Source: JAWOLE01 sp035263845 (GTDB taxonomy: Bacteria > Acidobacteriota > Thermoanaerobaculia > UBA5066 > Gp7-AA6). Taken from it: a stretch of 64,000 bases of DNA. The notes under the pieces are model-generated. The model was not told where the DNA came from. It saw only the letters and a program-made list of their open reading frames with translations, and did no database searches. Position 1 is the first letter of the stretch, and each line of letters opens with the position of its first letter. Position numbers and translations under genes: made by a program. Below, one piece after another: positions 43,485 to 53,018 of the stretch. The stretch is from positions 1 through 64,000 of the forward strand of contig DATFQY010000164.1 of the NCBI GenBank assembly GCA_035263845.1. Reading direction: 5' to 3'.

Positions 43485-44236
43485 GACGGACCAATCGGCG
43501 CAGCTTCGAGCACGCGCCGGATCTCTTCGCGCACGCGCGCGGCCAGTTGTGGCGCGTCGGAGGCCCTCAGGCCGGCGGTGGTGACGGAAGGGAGAACGGT
43601 GATCGTCGCCGTCGCCGGGGCAAAGACGAGCGAGTGCTTGGGAAGACATTCCTCCGTCCCGCGGATCGCGAGCGGAACGACGTCCACGCCCGCTTCGATC
43701 GCGAGGCGGAACGCTCCTTCGCGAAACTCGCCGAGCGTTCCGTCCTCGCTTCGCGTCCCCTCGGGAAAGAGGAACACGGAAACCTTCCGGTCGAGCCGGC
43801 GCCTCAACTCCTCCATCGCCTGTCTCCGGCTCTCCCGGTCGCTGCGGCGGACCGGCACGTCGCCGGCCTGCCGCATCTGCCAGCCCAGCAGCGGAATCCT
43901 CATCACCGCCCGCTTGGCGAGGAGCTTCATCTCCCACGGAAGCCGGACGATCAGGAACGCGTCGGCGTTGGAGCGGTGGTTGGCGACGAAGACGTAAGGG
44001 CGGCGGGCGTCGGGGTGGACGTCGTCCACGACGCGGAATCTCCAGAACGGGTTGATGCTGCCGGCGAGGACCGCCGACCTCCGGAAGAACCGTCCCACGC
44101 GGACTCGTTCCGGGTCGGAGGCGCGGGTCGTGAGCCGGAAGACCAGCACGAGCGGCGTCCACGCGATGACGATCGCGACGTAGCTCGCCCAGATCAGCAG
44201 CGACAGCGGAGCCGCCACGATCTTCCAGCGGAGCAT
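43481..44236 (-). CDS. 1-acyl-sn-glycerol-3-phosphate acyltransferase (PlsC family)
   Basis: This 251-aa protein has an N-terminal TM helix and the four acyltransferase motifs: NHRSNAD (HX4D), VPVRRSD, FPEGTRSEDG and VVPLAIRG. It should add the second acyl chain to lysophosphatidic acid at the inner membrane face. Its start faces the ChaN-type gene, with about 60 bases between. Confidence 0.88.
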   Translation of the reverse strand: MLRWKIVAAPLSLLIWASYVAIVIAWTPLVLVFRLTTRASDPERVRVGRFFRRSAVLAGSINPFWRFRVVDDVHPDARRPYVFVANHRSNADAFLIVRLPWEMKLLAKRAVMRIPLLGWQMRQAGDVPVRRSDRESRRQAMEELRRRLDRKVSVFLFPEGTRSEDGTLGEFREGAFRLAIEAGVDVVPLAIRGTEECLPKHSLVFAPATATITVLPSVTTAGLRASDAPQLAARVREEIRRVLEAAPIGPS

Positions 44237-44295
44237 GCCGGAATTATCGTGCGGGAAGCGGCGGCGTATAGGATGCGAAAACCGGAGGAGAAACG

Positions 44296-45546
44296 ATGAA
44301 GACGCCGGTAATCGGCCGGATCGCGCTCTTCGTCCTGCTGCTGCGCTCGGCCCCGGCGGCGGCCGCGGACGACCCCCTCCGTCTGACGATCGGAGACCCC
44401 TCGCGCCGCGACAAAACGGCCCCTCTTGTCCTCGATGGCATCACCGAGACGGCGACCGGCGCGCTCCTGAAGCCTTCGGATCTTCCGTCGCGCCTCTCGG
44501 CCGTTCGGATCCTGTTCGTCGGCGAGGAGCACGTCAGTGTCGAGTCCCACGCGGTCGAGCTCGCGGTGCTGCGCGAGCTCTCGCGCGCCGGGCGTCGCGT
44601 GAGCGTCGGACTGGAGATGTTCCCGGTTGACGCCGGGCCGGCCCTGGCCGATTGGACGGCGGGCAGGCTGACCGAGGCGGAGTTTCTCGAGAAGTCGGGG
44701 TGGATGAAGCACTGGAGCTACAACTGGGACTACTACCGCGGCATCTTCGTCTTTGCCAGGGACAACCGGATCCCGCTCTTCGGCGTCAACGTCCCTCCGG
44801 AGCTGGTCTCGACGGTCGGCCGCAAGGGGCTCGACGCGCTCGAGCCGGCGCAGAGGGCGCTCCTTCCCGAGCGCGTGGACTGGGACAACGCAGAATCGAA
44901 GAGGCTCTTCCAGGCTTCCTTCGACGAGGACGAGTTCCACGGCGCGCTGCCGGAAGCGATGCTCAACCGGATGGTCCAGGCGCAGGCGACCTGGGACGCG
45001 GCCTTCGGCTGGAACGCGGTCCGCGCCGCGAAGGCGAGCGACGATCCGAAATCCATCGTGGTCGTGCTCCTCGGACAAGGGCACGTCGCCTACGGCCTCG
45101 GCGCGGAGCGGCAGGCGAAGCTCTGGTTCTCCGGGAAGACGGCGACGCTCGTCCCGGCGGCGATCTCCGACACCGAGAAGGGGCGCTGCGCGATCGAATC
45201 GGTCCAGGCCTCGCTCGCGGATTACGTCTGGGGAATTCCCGAGGAGGAGGATCCGCGCTATCCGACGCCGGGCTTCGCGACGCGCCGGGTCGAAAACGAC
45301 GGCCAGCCCGAGGTCATCCAGGTGGACAAGAAGTCCTCGGCCGCGCGCGCCGGTCTGAAAGTCGGCGACCGCCTGCTGGAGGTGGACGGACGGCCCACCG
45401 CCGACCGCGAGGCGATCCGGAACGCCTTCGCCGACAAGCGCTGGGGCGACGGGCTCCGCCTGACAGTCCGCCGCGGAGACGAGAAGATGCCGCTCGACGT
45501 GGTCTTGCGCCGGGAGCGGCCGTCGCCCTGCAAGCCGAAAGTCTAG
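44296..45546 (+). CDS. ChaN/DUF399-family protein fused to a PDZ domain
   Basis: This 416-aa protein has a signal peptide (about 1-23) and a ChaN-type domain (about 70-290). Landmarks are ILFVGEEHVSVESHAVELAVLREL, VSVGLEMFPV, RDNRIPLFGVNVP and IVVVLLGQGHVAYGLG. The latter holds a conserved His of this haem-binding or erythromycin-esterase-like fold. A C-terminal PDZ domain follows (about 320-405: VIQVDKKSSAARAGLKVGDRLLEVDGRP). The PDZ fusion suggests substrate recruitment or dimerisation. GGAGGAG precedes the ATG. Confidence 0.8.
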   Translation: MKTPVIGRIALFVLLLRSAPAAAADDPLRLTIGDPSRRDKTAPLVLDGITETATGALLKPSDLPSRLSAVRILFVGEEHVSVESHAVELAVLRELSRAGRRVSVGLEMFPVDAGPALADWTAGRLTEAEFLEKSGWMKHWSYNWDYYRGIFVFARDNRIPLFGVNVPPELVSTVGRKGLDALEPAQRALLPERVDWDNAESKRLFQASFDEDEFHGALPEAMLNRMVQAQATWDAAFGWNAVRAAKASDDPKSIVVVLLGQGHVAYGLGAERQAKLWFSGKTATLVPAAISDTEKGRCAIESVQASLADYVWGIPEEEDPRYPTPGFATRRVENDGQPEVIQVDKKSSAARAGLKVGDRLLEVDGRPTADREAIRNAFADKRWGDGLRLTVRRGDEKMPLDVVLRRERPSPCKPKV

Positions 45547-45549
45547 GGG

Positions 45550-46959
45550 TCAGTCCTTCCCGTAGCGTTCCTTGTAGAACTCATCGATCTTCTGGCGCTC
45601 CTCGGGCGAGAGTCCCTTGCGCCAGAGATGCTGGCGATCCTCCTCGACCGCCTTGATCGCCGCGAGCACCTTCTCGTCGCCGTGCGCAGCCTCCTTCGCC
45701 TCCGGCAGGAATCGGTTGTAGAAGGTCTCGGCGACCTCGAAGAAGCCGTGCCACTGAACGAAGTCGGGCCCTTGCATCGAGGCGCCCATCCGGGCCCGCC
45801 GCCCCTCGTGATGCCAGAGGCGATAGAAGGTCCACTCGATCTCCTCGTCGAACGGCGTCGGCGTCAGTTTCCCGGCCTCGCGCAGCGCGTTCATGACGTT
45901 CTGGGCGGGCTGGGCGAACTTGGTGTTCCAGAGATCGACCGTGTCGTCGAAGGACTTGTAGAAGCCGTCCACGAACGCCGGCCCGTGACACTGGCCGCAG
46001 ACCTCCTTCATGGCGGCTCGCTTGGCCTCCCAGTTCTCGAGCTTCTTGGAGATGACCGGCCGCAGCGACCAGGAGATCCGGGCGCCGACGTCGTGGGTGA
46101 TCGGCTGCTTCGGCGTGGCCGACATGTGGCAGGTCGAGCAGGTCGGAGCGGCGGTGTAATCGACCCCGACGACCCACTTGTCGGCATTCAGCTTCATCGC
46201 TTCCTTCTGGGTCCGGTAAGCGATTCCGTGCTTGCTCTCGTCGTAGATCTCGGTCTGCGGATGGTCCGGACCCAGGTGGCACTTTCCGCAGACCTCTGGC
46301 TGCCGCGCCATCGCCTTCGAGAAAGCGTGGCGGCTGTGGCACGCGGAGCAGGCCCCCGCCGTCCCGTCGAGGTTGATGCGGCCGATGCCGGTATTGGGCC
46401 AGGTGGCGGGATCGAGCACGGGAGCCCCGATGGAGCTCTTTCGGACCGAGCCATCCGGGTTCTTCAGGACTGCCACTGTTGATCCGTGACACTGCCAGCA
46501 GCCGTTGACCGCCGCCAGGCGTCCCTCGACGACTTCTCCCAGGACGTTGTCGAGCGAGCCGATGAACTTCGCGGCGGCCGCGTGGTGGCTCTTCTGGTTC
46601 TCCGCGACGATGTCGCCATGGCAGCCGGAGCAGGCGTTTGGCGTGAGCACGGTCGCGACCGTCGCTCCTTCGTGCTCGAACGCCCCGGGCTCCTTTGCCG
46701 AGGCGCTGTGGCACTCCCAGCAGCCCACTCCCTCGCGCGCGTGGCGGCTCCCGCGCCACTGGGCGACGATGCCGGGCGTCTTCTGCGCGTGGCAGGCGAC
46801 GCACTTGCGGCTCTCCGCGGAGAGGGGAGCTGCCGGCTTCGATTGGGGTTTTGCCTTCCCGGGAGCGGCCTGGCCTCGCGCGGAAGCCTGGCCCGCTGTC
46901 AGGATCGACGCGGCGAGCAGCAGATGGCGTGCGGCGAACCGAACTTGCAGTCGGATCAT
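45550..46959 (-). CDS. Octaheme c-type cytochrome, hydroxylamine-oxidoreductase-like
   Basis: This 469-aa protein has a signal peptide and eight CxxCH haem sites: CVACH, CWECH, CSGCH, CWQCH, CSACH, CGKCH, CSTCH and CGQCH. The C-terminal helical part contains GPDFVQWHGFFEV and YRLWHHEGRRARMG, matching the HAO/octaheme family. Family members oxidise hydroxylamine or reduce nitrogen or sulfur oxyanions in the periplasm. Whether the cross-linking Tyr of true HAO is present cannot be decided by eye. It ends three bases from the convergent ChaN-PDZ gene and is divergent from the efflux operon. Confidence 0.88.
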   Translation of the reverse strand: MIRLQVRFAARHLLLAASILTAGQASARGQAAPGKAKPQSKPAAPLSAESRKCVACHAQKTPGIVAQWRGSRHAREGVGCWECHSASAKEPGAFEHEGATVATVLTPNACSGCHGDIVAENQKSHHAAAAKFIGSLDNVLGEVVEGRLAAVNGCWQCHGSTVAVLKNPDGSVRKSSIGAPVLDPATWPNTGIGRINLDGTAGACSACHSRHAFSKAMARQPEVCGKCHLGPDHPQTEIYDESKHGIAYRTQKEAMKLNADKWVVGVDYTAAPTCSTCHMSATPKQPITHDVGARISWSLRPVISKKLENWEAKRAAMKEVCGQCHGPAFVDGFYKSFDDTVDLWNTKFAQPAQNVMNALREAGKLTPTPFDEEIEWTFYRLWHHEGRRARMGASMQGPDFVQWHGFFEVAETFYNRFLPEAKEAAHGDEKVLAAIKAVEEDRQHLWRKGLSPEERQKIDEFYKERYGKD

Positions 46960-47049
46960 GGTTTCCCCCTGTTCTTCCCGCTGGAGTTCGCTCGGCGGAA
47001 GCCTACTCCGGGAATTCTCGTCTTGACACTGCCCTTATAGTGACCTCGG

Positions 47050-47427
47050 ATGATCGGGAACCGTCTCCGCCGGTCGACGGCCGCTTACCTCGTTTCCTTC
47101 TTCCTGGCGGTCGTCGCGGCGCCGCATCACCATCTGAACGGGATCGAGGATCTCCTCCTCGACCAGAGGAGCGACTCGGGGCTCGTCACCCAGGTCCTCG
47201 GAGCCGCCGGCACGAGGCAGGAGCCGGCCCTCAACCCGGTCCGGACCGTCCGCGATTTCCCCTGTCTGGCGTGCTTCACCGGAGACTTCGTCGCCGCCAC
47301 GACAGCCGTCGTCCAATTCGTCGCGACGCTGACCCCGCTGGCGGCTCCGGCCCTCGAGCTTGCCCTCGCCGCTCCGTTCCTGCTTCCGGCGGAAGCCGCT
47401 TCCCGCGCCCCTCCCTTCTCGATCTGA
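47050..47427 (+). CDS. Small secreted or membrane protein upstream of the efflux operon
   Basis: This 125-aa protein has an N-terminal hydrophobic stretch (AAYLVSFFLAVVAAP) followed by HHHLNG, a CLACFTGDF pair of cysteines and a C-terminal Ala/Leu-rich hydrophobic segment. His and Cys pairs beside a heavy-metal pump suggest metal binding, as in DUF2946-type proteins (inference). It precedes the TolC gene by 74 bases. Confidence 0.55.
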   Translation: MIGNRLRRSTAAYLVSFFLAVVAAPHHHLNGIEDLLLDQRSDSGLVTQVLGAAGTRQEPALNPVRTVRDFPCLACFTGDFVAATTAVVQFVATLTPLAAPALELALAAPFLLPAEAASRAPPFSI

Positions 47428-47501
47428 CTCCCTGAACCGAGTCTCGGTGTTCCCGGCGCGCCTCGCGTCCGGAGACGCCCCATTTCGAGAAGGAGTCCCT
47501 T

Positions 47502-48803
47502 TTGAAAGGATTTGTGGTCCGCGCCGGGTCTGCCTCCGGCGCCCTGTTCCTGACGGTTCTGGTGGTGCAGGCGCAGGTCCCGCCGCCGGGGCGGCTGTCG
47601 CTGCCGGAAGCGCTCGCCCTCGCGGAGCGTCAGGGGTATGACGCCCTGCTCGCGCAGGCTTCCGTCGCCTCCGCCGAAGCGGACCTGAGCGCCGTTCGGC
47701 GATTGCCGAACCCTCTCTTCTCCGGCGCCTGGGTCCGGAGCACCGGGGTCCCGGTGAGCGGCGGCGAAACGACGGCCAACGGGTACTCGCTGTCGCTCGC
47801 CGACCAGGGGGCTGCCGAAGCCGTCCTCTCGGGCAAGCGCGGCCTGCGCGTCCGCGAGGCGACGGAGGCCGTGTCCGCGGCGAGGTCGAACCGGGAGGAC
47901 GCCCTGCGGCTTCTCCGGCTCGCCGTGGCCCAGGCGTTCTACGACGCTCTTGCCGCGGAGGCATCGCTGCGGGTCAGCCGCAAGGTCGCGGAGAGCTTCG
48001 CCCGGGCCTGCGACCTGGTCGAGACGCGATTCCGCTACGGCGCCGTCAGCGAGGCCGACGTGGATCGGATCGAGACCGCGAGGCTCGAGGCGGAACAGGC
48101 GGCGACCGCCGCTCAGGCGCAGGTTTCGCAGGCGAAGGCGGCCTTCGCCCTCCTGCTCGGGCTCGACCCGGCCGTACCTCCGGAGCTCGAGGGATCACTC
48201 GAGCGGGAGAGCCCCGCCTGGCTTTCGGCGGGCGCTCCGGAACGTTTCGTAGCCGAGGCCCTGTCGGCCCGGCCCGACGTGGCTGCCGCGCGGGCGGCCC
48301 TGTCGCGGGCGGACGCGGCGCTCGCCCTGGCGAAGCGGCAGCGGCTCCCCGACGTCTCACTCTCGGCCGCCTACGCGCGCGAGGGCCCGGAGGAGGCTCC
48401 GATCACGCCTCCTACACTCACGCTCGGCGCCACCTTCGAGCTGCCCGTCGCCAACCAGAAGCAGGGAGAGATCGCGCGCGCCGTGAGCGACCGCGTCTCC
48501 GCGAAAATCGCGCTCGACCGCGCGGAGGCTCGGGCGCGAACCGAAGTCCTGACGGCGTGGGCGGCGTACCTGGCCGCCCGCACGCGAGTCGAACGCATGA
48601 GGGGGAGCCTCCTCGACCGGGCACGGCGCTCCCGGGATTTGGTCGAGCTGCAATACCGCTCCGGCGCCGTCTCGCTCCTGGACCTCCTCGACGCCGAGCG
48701 GACGGCGCTCTCGGTCGAGCTCGAGGCGAAGCAGGACTTCGACGCGCTGCGTTCGGCGGAAGCGCAGATGGCCGCCGCCATCGGACGGAGCGTGGAGCCA
48801 TGA
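47502..48803 (+). CDS. TolC/CzcC-type outer-membrane efflux protein
   Basis: This 433-aa protein has a signal peptide and two repeats of the OEP fold: LSLPEALALAERQGYDALLAQASVASAEADLSAVRRLPNPLF at the front and LDRARRSRDLVELQYRSGAVSLLDLLDAERTAL near the end. It should form the outer-membrane channel of a tripartite pump. AAGGAG precedes the start; its stop overlaps the next ATG (ATGA). Confidence 0.9.
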   Translation: MKGFVVRAGSASGALFLTVLVVQAQVPPPGRLSLPEALALAERQGYDALLAQASVASAEADLSAVRRLPNPLFSGAWVRSTGVPVSGGETTANGYSLSLADQGAAEAVLSGKRGLRVREATEAVSAARSNREDALRLLRLAVAQAFYDALAAEASLRVSRKVAESFARACDLVETRFRYGAVSEADVDRIETARLEAEQAATAAQAQVSQAKAAFALLLGLDPAVPPELEGSLERESPAWLSAGAPERFVAEALSARPDVAAARAALSRADAALALAKRQRLPDVSLSAAYAREGPEEAPITPPTLTLGATFELPVANQKQGEIARAVSDRVSAKIALDRAEARARTEVLTAWAAYLAARTRVERMRGSLLDRARRSRDLVELQYRSGAVSLLDLLDAERTALSVELEAKQDFDALRSAEAQMAAAIGRSVEP

Positions 48804-49942
48804 GGGCGCGGGCGGCTCTCGCGGGCGTGCTCTTCCTCCTCTTTCTCTCCGTCCCGGCCTGCCGCCGGGTCGATCCGTCCGCGGCCGAGGCTCCTCCGCC
48901 CGGGGAGACGTGGCTGACGCAGGAGCAGATCCGCGGGGCCCGTCTGGCGATCGAGCCGGCGGGGGTCCGGACGCTCGCGCTTCACCTGACCGCGGCCGGT
49001 CGCGTCGCTTTCGACGAGTCGAGGGTCGCGCACGTGTTTTCTCCCGTCAGCGGCCGGGTGGCGAGGGCGCAGGCAGGACTGGGCGACCAAGTCCGCGTCG
49101 GAGAGTCGCTCGCGATCATCGAGAGCCCGGACCTCGCCTCGGCCTGGTCGGACCTGGCCAAGGCTCGCGCCGACTCGGTGGCCGCCGCCCGCGAGCTCGA
49201 CCGCGAGAAGAACCTCTACGAGCACCAGGCGGCGGCGGAGCGCGATTACGAGACCGCGCGGGACAACAACGAGAAGGCCTCCGCCGAGGTCGCCCGCGCG
49301 CGTCTGCGGCTGAGGCTCCTCCACGCGGCGGAGGACGGTCCCGCCACGCAGGAGTATTTCCTGCGCTCGCCCATCGCCGGCGAGGTCATCGCGCGGACCG
49401 CCACGCCGGGGCTCGAGGTGCAGGGCATGCTCTCCTCGGCCAACGTCGCGCAGGAGCTCTTCACCGTCGGCCAGATCGATCCCGTCTGGGTGTGGGGCGA
49501 CATCTACGAGCGGGACCTCGGCAGGGTCCGCCGGGGGCAGAAGGTCGCGATCACTTCCGTCGCTTATCCCGGCCGCGCGATCGACGGCACGGTGGACTTC
49601 GTCGGGGATTCGCTCGACAAGGACACGCGCACCGTGAGGATCCGCTGCGCCGTGCAGAACCCGGAGCGCCTGCTGAAACCCGAGATGTACGTCACGCTTT
49701 CCGTGGAGCTCGACCGGAAGGAGACGCTCGCCCTGCCGCGGACCGCCGTCCTGAAGTCCGGGGACCGCCAGACGGTCCTCGTCGAGGACGGGAAGGCGCC
49801 GGACGGCCGAACCCGGTTTCGGGAGAGGGCCGTGACGCTCGGCGAGGCTGATGACGGCTGGGTCGCCGTCGCCTCCGGCGTGGCCCCCGGGGAGAGGGTC
49901 GTCGTCTCCGGGGCGATCCTCCTGACGAGCGCGGGCGAGTAG
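48800..49942 (+). CDS. RND efflux periplasmic adaptor (CusB/CzcB type), lipoprotein
   Basis: This 380-aa protein has a lipobox-like LFLSVPAC (Cys near 20). A barrel-sandwich hybrid follows (VAHVFSPVSGRVARAQAGLGDQVRVGESLAIIESPDL), then a helical hairpin and beta-barrel (DPVWVWGDIYERDLGRVRRGQKVAI) and a membrane-proximal domain. I chose ATG 48800 because it overlaps the TolC stop and begins a signal peptide; the longer frame is antisense-like Arg-rich text. It links the RND pump to the channel. Confidence 0.9.
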   Translation: MRARAALAGVLFLLFLSVPACRRVDPSAAEAPPPGETWLTQEQIRGARLAIEPAGVRTLALHLTAAGRVAFDESRVAHVFSPVSGRVARAQAGLGDQVRVGESLAIIESPDLASAWSDLAKARADSVAAARELDREKNLYEHQAAAERDYETARDNNEKASAEVARARLRLRLLHAAEDGPATQEYFLRSPIAGEVIARTATPGLEVQGMLSSANVAQELFTVGQIDPVWVWGDIYERDLGRVRRGQKVAITSVAYPGRAIDGTVDFVGDSLDKDTRTVRIRCAVQNPERLLKPEMYVTLSVELDRKETLALPRTAVLKSGDRQTVLVEDGKAPDGRTRFRERAVTLGEADDGWVAVASGVAPGERVVVSGAILLTSAGE

Positions 49943-49949
49943 GCCGGCG

Positions 49950-52900
49950 ATGGTCCGCCGAATCGTCGCAGCGTCTCTCAAATGGCCGCTCTTAGTCCTG
50001 GCCGGCGCGGTAGGTCTCGCTGGCCTCGGCCTCTGGTCCTACGCCAACCTCGACATCGAGGCCTATCCCGATCCGGTGCCGCCGCGCGTCGAGACGATCG
50101 TGCAGCCGGCCGGCTGGGCGGCCGAGGAGGTCGAGCGGTACGCGACGATCCCTCTCGAGGTGGCCCTGAACGGCATGCCGGGCCTCGACCACATCCGCTC
50201 GATCTCCGTCTTCGGCCTCTCGGACATCAAGTGCTATTTCAAATGGGGAACGAGCTACCGCGACGACCGCCAGGAGGTCTTGAACCGCCTCGTGACCGTC
50301 GTCCTGCCCAACGGCCTCTCCCCGGCGCTCTCTCCCGAGAACGCGATCGGCGAGATCTACCGATACACGGTCACCGGGTCAGGCCACTCGCTGCTCGAGA
50401 AGAAGACGGCCCAGGACTGGGTCCTCGAGCGCCAGTTCAAGCAGGTGGACGGCGTGATCGACGTGGCCGGGTTCGGCGGGCTCGTCCAGCAGTACCAGGT
50501 GGACGTGGACCCGTACCGGCTTCGGGGCCACGGCCTCGCCCTGTCACCGCTCCTCTCCGCTCTACAGGCGGCCAACCAGAACGTCGGTGCCAACGTGCTG
50601 AACGTGGGAGAGCAGTCCTTCAACGTGCGGGGGATCGGCCTGATCCGGGGCGTCCCGGACATCCGCGACATCGTCCTCTCGGCAAAGGGCGGCACGCCGG
50701 TGCGCGTCGAGGACGTCGCGGACGTCGCCGTCGGGCACGCCCCGAGGCTGGGCGTCGTCGGCCAGGACGGGGACGACGACGTCGTCGAGGGGATCGTGTT
50801 GATGAAGGTCGGCGGCAACACGCTGACGACCCTGGAGGGGGTCCGCAAAAAGGTCGAGGAGATCCGGCGCAACCACCTCCTGCCTCCCGGCATGGACCTG
50901 ACTCCCTATTACGACCGGACCGACCTGATCCAGACGACGACCCGCACCGTCCTCCACAACCTGGTCCTCGGCATGGTGCTCGTCTCCGCGGTGCTGCTGC
51001 TCTTCCTCGGGAACTGGCGGGCGGCGGCGATCGCGGCCGCCAACATCCCGCTGGCGCTCTTCGCCGCGCTGACGGGGATGGCCGCGGGCGGCACGCCAGC
51101 CAACCTGATCTCGCTCGGCGCGGTGGACTTCGGGATCATCATCGAGTCCACCGTCATCATGATCGAGTCGTGCTTCCGGCACCTGGGCCGCGATGCCGGG
51201 GGCAGCGGCGACGAGCGCATTCTCGCCGCGGCCGCGGAGGTGGGAAGGCCGGTCGTCTTCTCGACGATCATCCTGGGAGTCGCGTTTCTTCCGCTCTTCA
51301 CGCTGACGGGCGTGACCGGCGTCATCTTTTCGCCGATGGCGCACACCTACGCGTACGCGATCGCGGGGGCGTTCCTGCTGTCGCTGACGCTGACCCCCGT
51401 CCTGGCGAGGCGGCTGCCCGTCGGTCTCGAGGAACGGGACAACGCCGTCCTTCGCGTCCTGCACCGGTTTTACGTTCCCGTGACGGAATGGACGCTCCGG
51501 CGGCCGGTTCTTGCCGCCGGCGTGGGGCTCGTTCCGGTCCTGCTCTTCTTCGCGCTCTTCCCCTTCGTCGGCCGCGAGTTCATGCCCAAGCTCGAGGAGG
51601 GGAACTTCTGGATCCGGGCGACGCTGCCCCTGTCGGTTTCGCTGCCCCAGTCGTCGCGCTACGTCCGCCGCATGCGGGAGATCCTGCGCGCGAGGCCCGA
51701 GGCGGTGACGGTCGTCTCGCAGGTGGGGCGCCCCGACGACGGGACGGACGTGGGCGGCCCCTACAACATCGAGCTCTTCGTTCCCTTGAAGCCATTCGAG
51801 AAGTGGCCCCCCGGGATGAACAAGGAGAAGCTGACCGCGAGCCTCTCCGAGCAGTTCGCCCGCGAGTTTCCCGGCATCGTCTTCAACTTCTCGCAGAACA
51901 TCCAGGACAACGTCGAGGAGGCCCTTTCGGGAGTCAAGGGGGAGAACACGATCAAGGTCGTCGGGCCCTCGCTGACGGTGGACGAGGAGAAGGCGCGACA
52001 GATCGTCGGGGTGCTCAAGACCGTGCGCGGCATCGAGGACCTCGGCATGGTCCAGACGCTCGGGCAGCCCAACCTGACGATCACTCCCGACCGGGCGCTC
52101 TGTGCGCGCTACGGCCTGAACGTCGGAGACGTCGAGTCGGTCATCCAGGCGGCGATCGGCGGCCAGTCGGTCACACAGATCTTCGAGGGGGAGAAGCGGT
52201 TCGATCTCGTCGTGCGCTGGCAGGAGCCGTACCGCGACAGCGTTCGCCGGATCCAGGAGATCCTGGTCGGCGCCCCCGACGGGAGCCAGGTGCCGCTCGG
52301 GCAGATCGCCGCCGTGCGCGAGGAGGAGGGCCCGGCTACGATCTACCGCGAGGACAACCACCGGTACGTCCCGGTGAAGTTCTCGATCCGGGGCCGCGAC
52401 CTGAAATCCACCCTGGACGAAGCGCGCCAGAAGATCGCCGCGCGGGTCAACCTTCCCTACGACACGCACCTGGAGTGGGCCGGAGAGATCAACGAGCTGA
52501 AGGATGCCGAGCGGCGGCTGGCCGTGATCGTCCCCCTGACGCTGGTGCTCATCGGGCTCCTGGCGTTCGGCTCGGTTCGGAGCGTTCCGGAGACGGTGGT
52601 GGTCCTGCTGACGATCCCTCTCGCCTGCACCGGCGGCTTGCTCGCCCTGATCGTGACCGGCATCAGCTTCTCGGTGTCGGCGGCGATGGGCTTCATCTCG
52701 ATCTTCGGCATCGCGATCCAGGACGGCATCCTGGTCACGTCTTACACGCAGAGGTTCTGGCGCGAGGGAAGGGGGATCGAGGACGGCATCCGGCTCGGCG
52801 CGGAGCGGGGCTTCCGGCCCGTGCTGATGACGAGCCTGGTCGCGATGCTGGGACTGCTTCCCGCGGCCCTGTCCAACGCCATCGGCGCCCAGACTCAGAA

Positions 52901-53006
52901 GCCCCTCGCGGTCGTGGTCATCGGCGGGGCGCTCTTCGTCGCCTTCCTGACGCGGATCGTGCGGCCGCCGATGCTGCTGCTCATCCGACGCCGATGGGGC
53001 CAATAG
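49950..53006 (+). CDS. RND efflux transporter, CusA/CzcA heavy-metal type
   Basis: This 1,018-aa protein has the HME-RND layout: a TM helix, a large periplasmic loop, helices 2-6, a second loop, and helices 8-12. EFMPKLEEGNFWIRATLP is typical of CusA/CzcA. In TM4 the sequence reads VDFGIIIESTVIMIES, so the Asp of the usual DGxxVMVE position is Glu while the first Asp and last Glu remain. It starts eight bases after the adaptor gene. Probably exports a monovalent or divalent metal; the precise ion cannot be told. Confidence 0.92.
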   Translation: MVRRIVAASLKWPLLVLAGAVGLAGLGLWSYANLDIEAYPDPVPPRVETIVQPAGWAAEEVERYATIPLEVALNGMPGLDHIRSISVFGLSDIKCYFKWGTSYRDDRQEVLNRLVTVVLPNGLSPALSPENAIGEIYRYTVTGSGHSLLEKKTAQDWVLERQFKQVDGVIDVAGFGGLVQQYQVDVDPYRLRGHGLALSPLLSALQAANQNVGANVLNVGEQSFNVRGIGLIRGVPDIRDIVLSAKGGTPVRVEDVADVAVGHAPRLGVVGQDGDDDVVEGIVLMKVGGNTLTTLEGVRKKVEEIRRNHLLPPGMDLTPYYDRTDLIQTTTRTVLHNLVLGMVLVSAVLLLFLGNWRAAAIAAANIPLALFAALTGMAAGGTPANLISLGAVDFGIIIESTVIMIESCFRHLGRDAGGSGDERILAAAAEVGRPVVFSTIILGVAFLPLFTLTGVTGVIFSPMAHTYAYAIAGAFLLSLTLTPVLARRLPVGLEERDNAVLRVLHRFYVPVTEWTLRRPVLAAGVGLVPVLLFFALFPFVGREFMPKLEEGNFWIRATLPLSVSLPQSSRYVRRMREILRARPEAVTVVSQVGRPDDGTDVGGPYNIELFVPLKPFEKWPPGMNKEKLTASLSEQFAREFPGIVFNFSQNIQDNVEEALSGVKGENTIKVVGPSLTVDEEKARQIVGVLKTVRGIEDLGMVQTLGQPNLTITPDRALCARYGLNVGDVESVIQAAIGGQSVTQIFEGEKRFDLVVRWQEPYRDSVRRIQEILVGAPDGSQVPLGQIAAVREEEGPATIYREDNHRYVPVKFSIRGRDLKSTLDEARQKIAARVNLPYDTHLEWAGEINELKDAERRLAVIVPLTLVLIGLLAFGSVRSVPETVVVLLTIPLACTGGLLALIVTGISFSVSAAMGFISIFGIAIQDGILVTSYTQRFWREGRGIEDGIRLGAERGFRPVLMTSLVAMLGLLPAALSNAIGAQTQKPLAVVVIGGALFVAFLTRIVRPPMLLLIRRRWGQ

Positions 53007-53018
53007 AATGCCGGCCCA

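Noticed and set aside
47023..47041. Promoter TTGACA/TATAGT before the small cysteine-pair protein
   Set aside because: The boxes are only seven bases apart and the TATAGT lies eight bases from the ATG.
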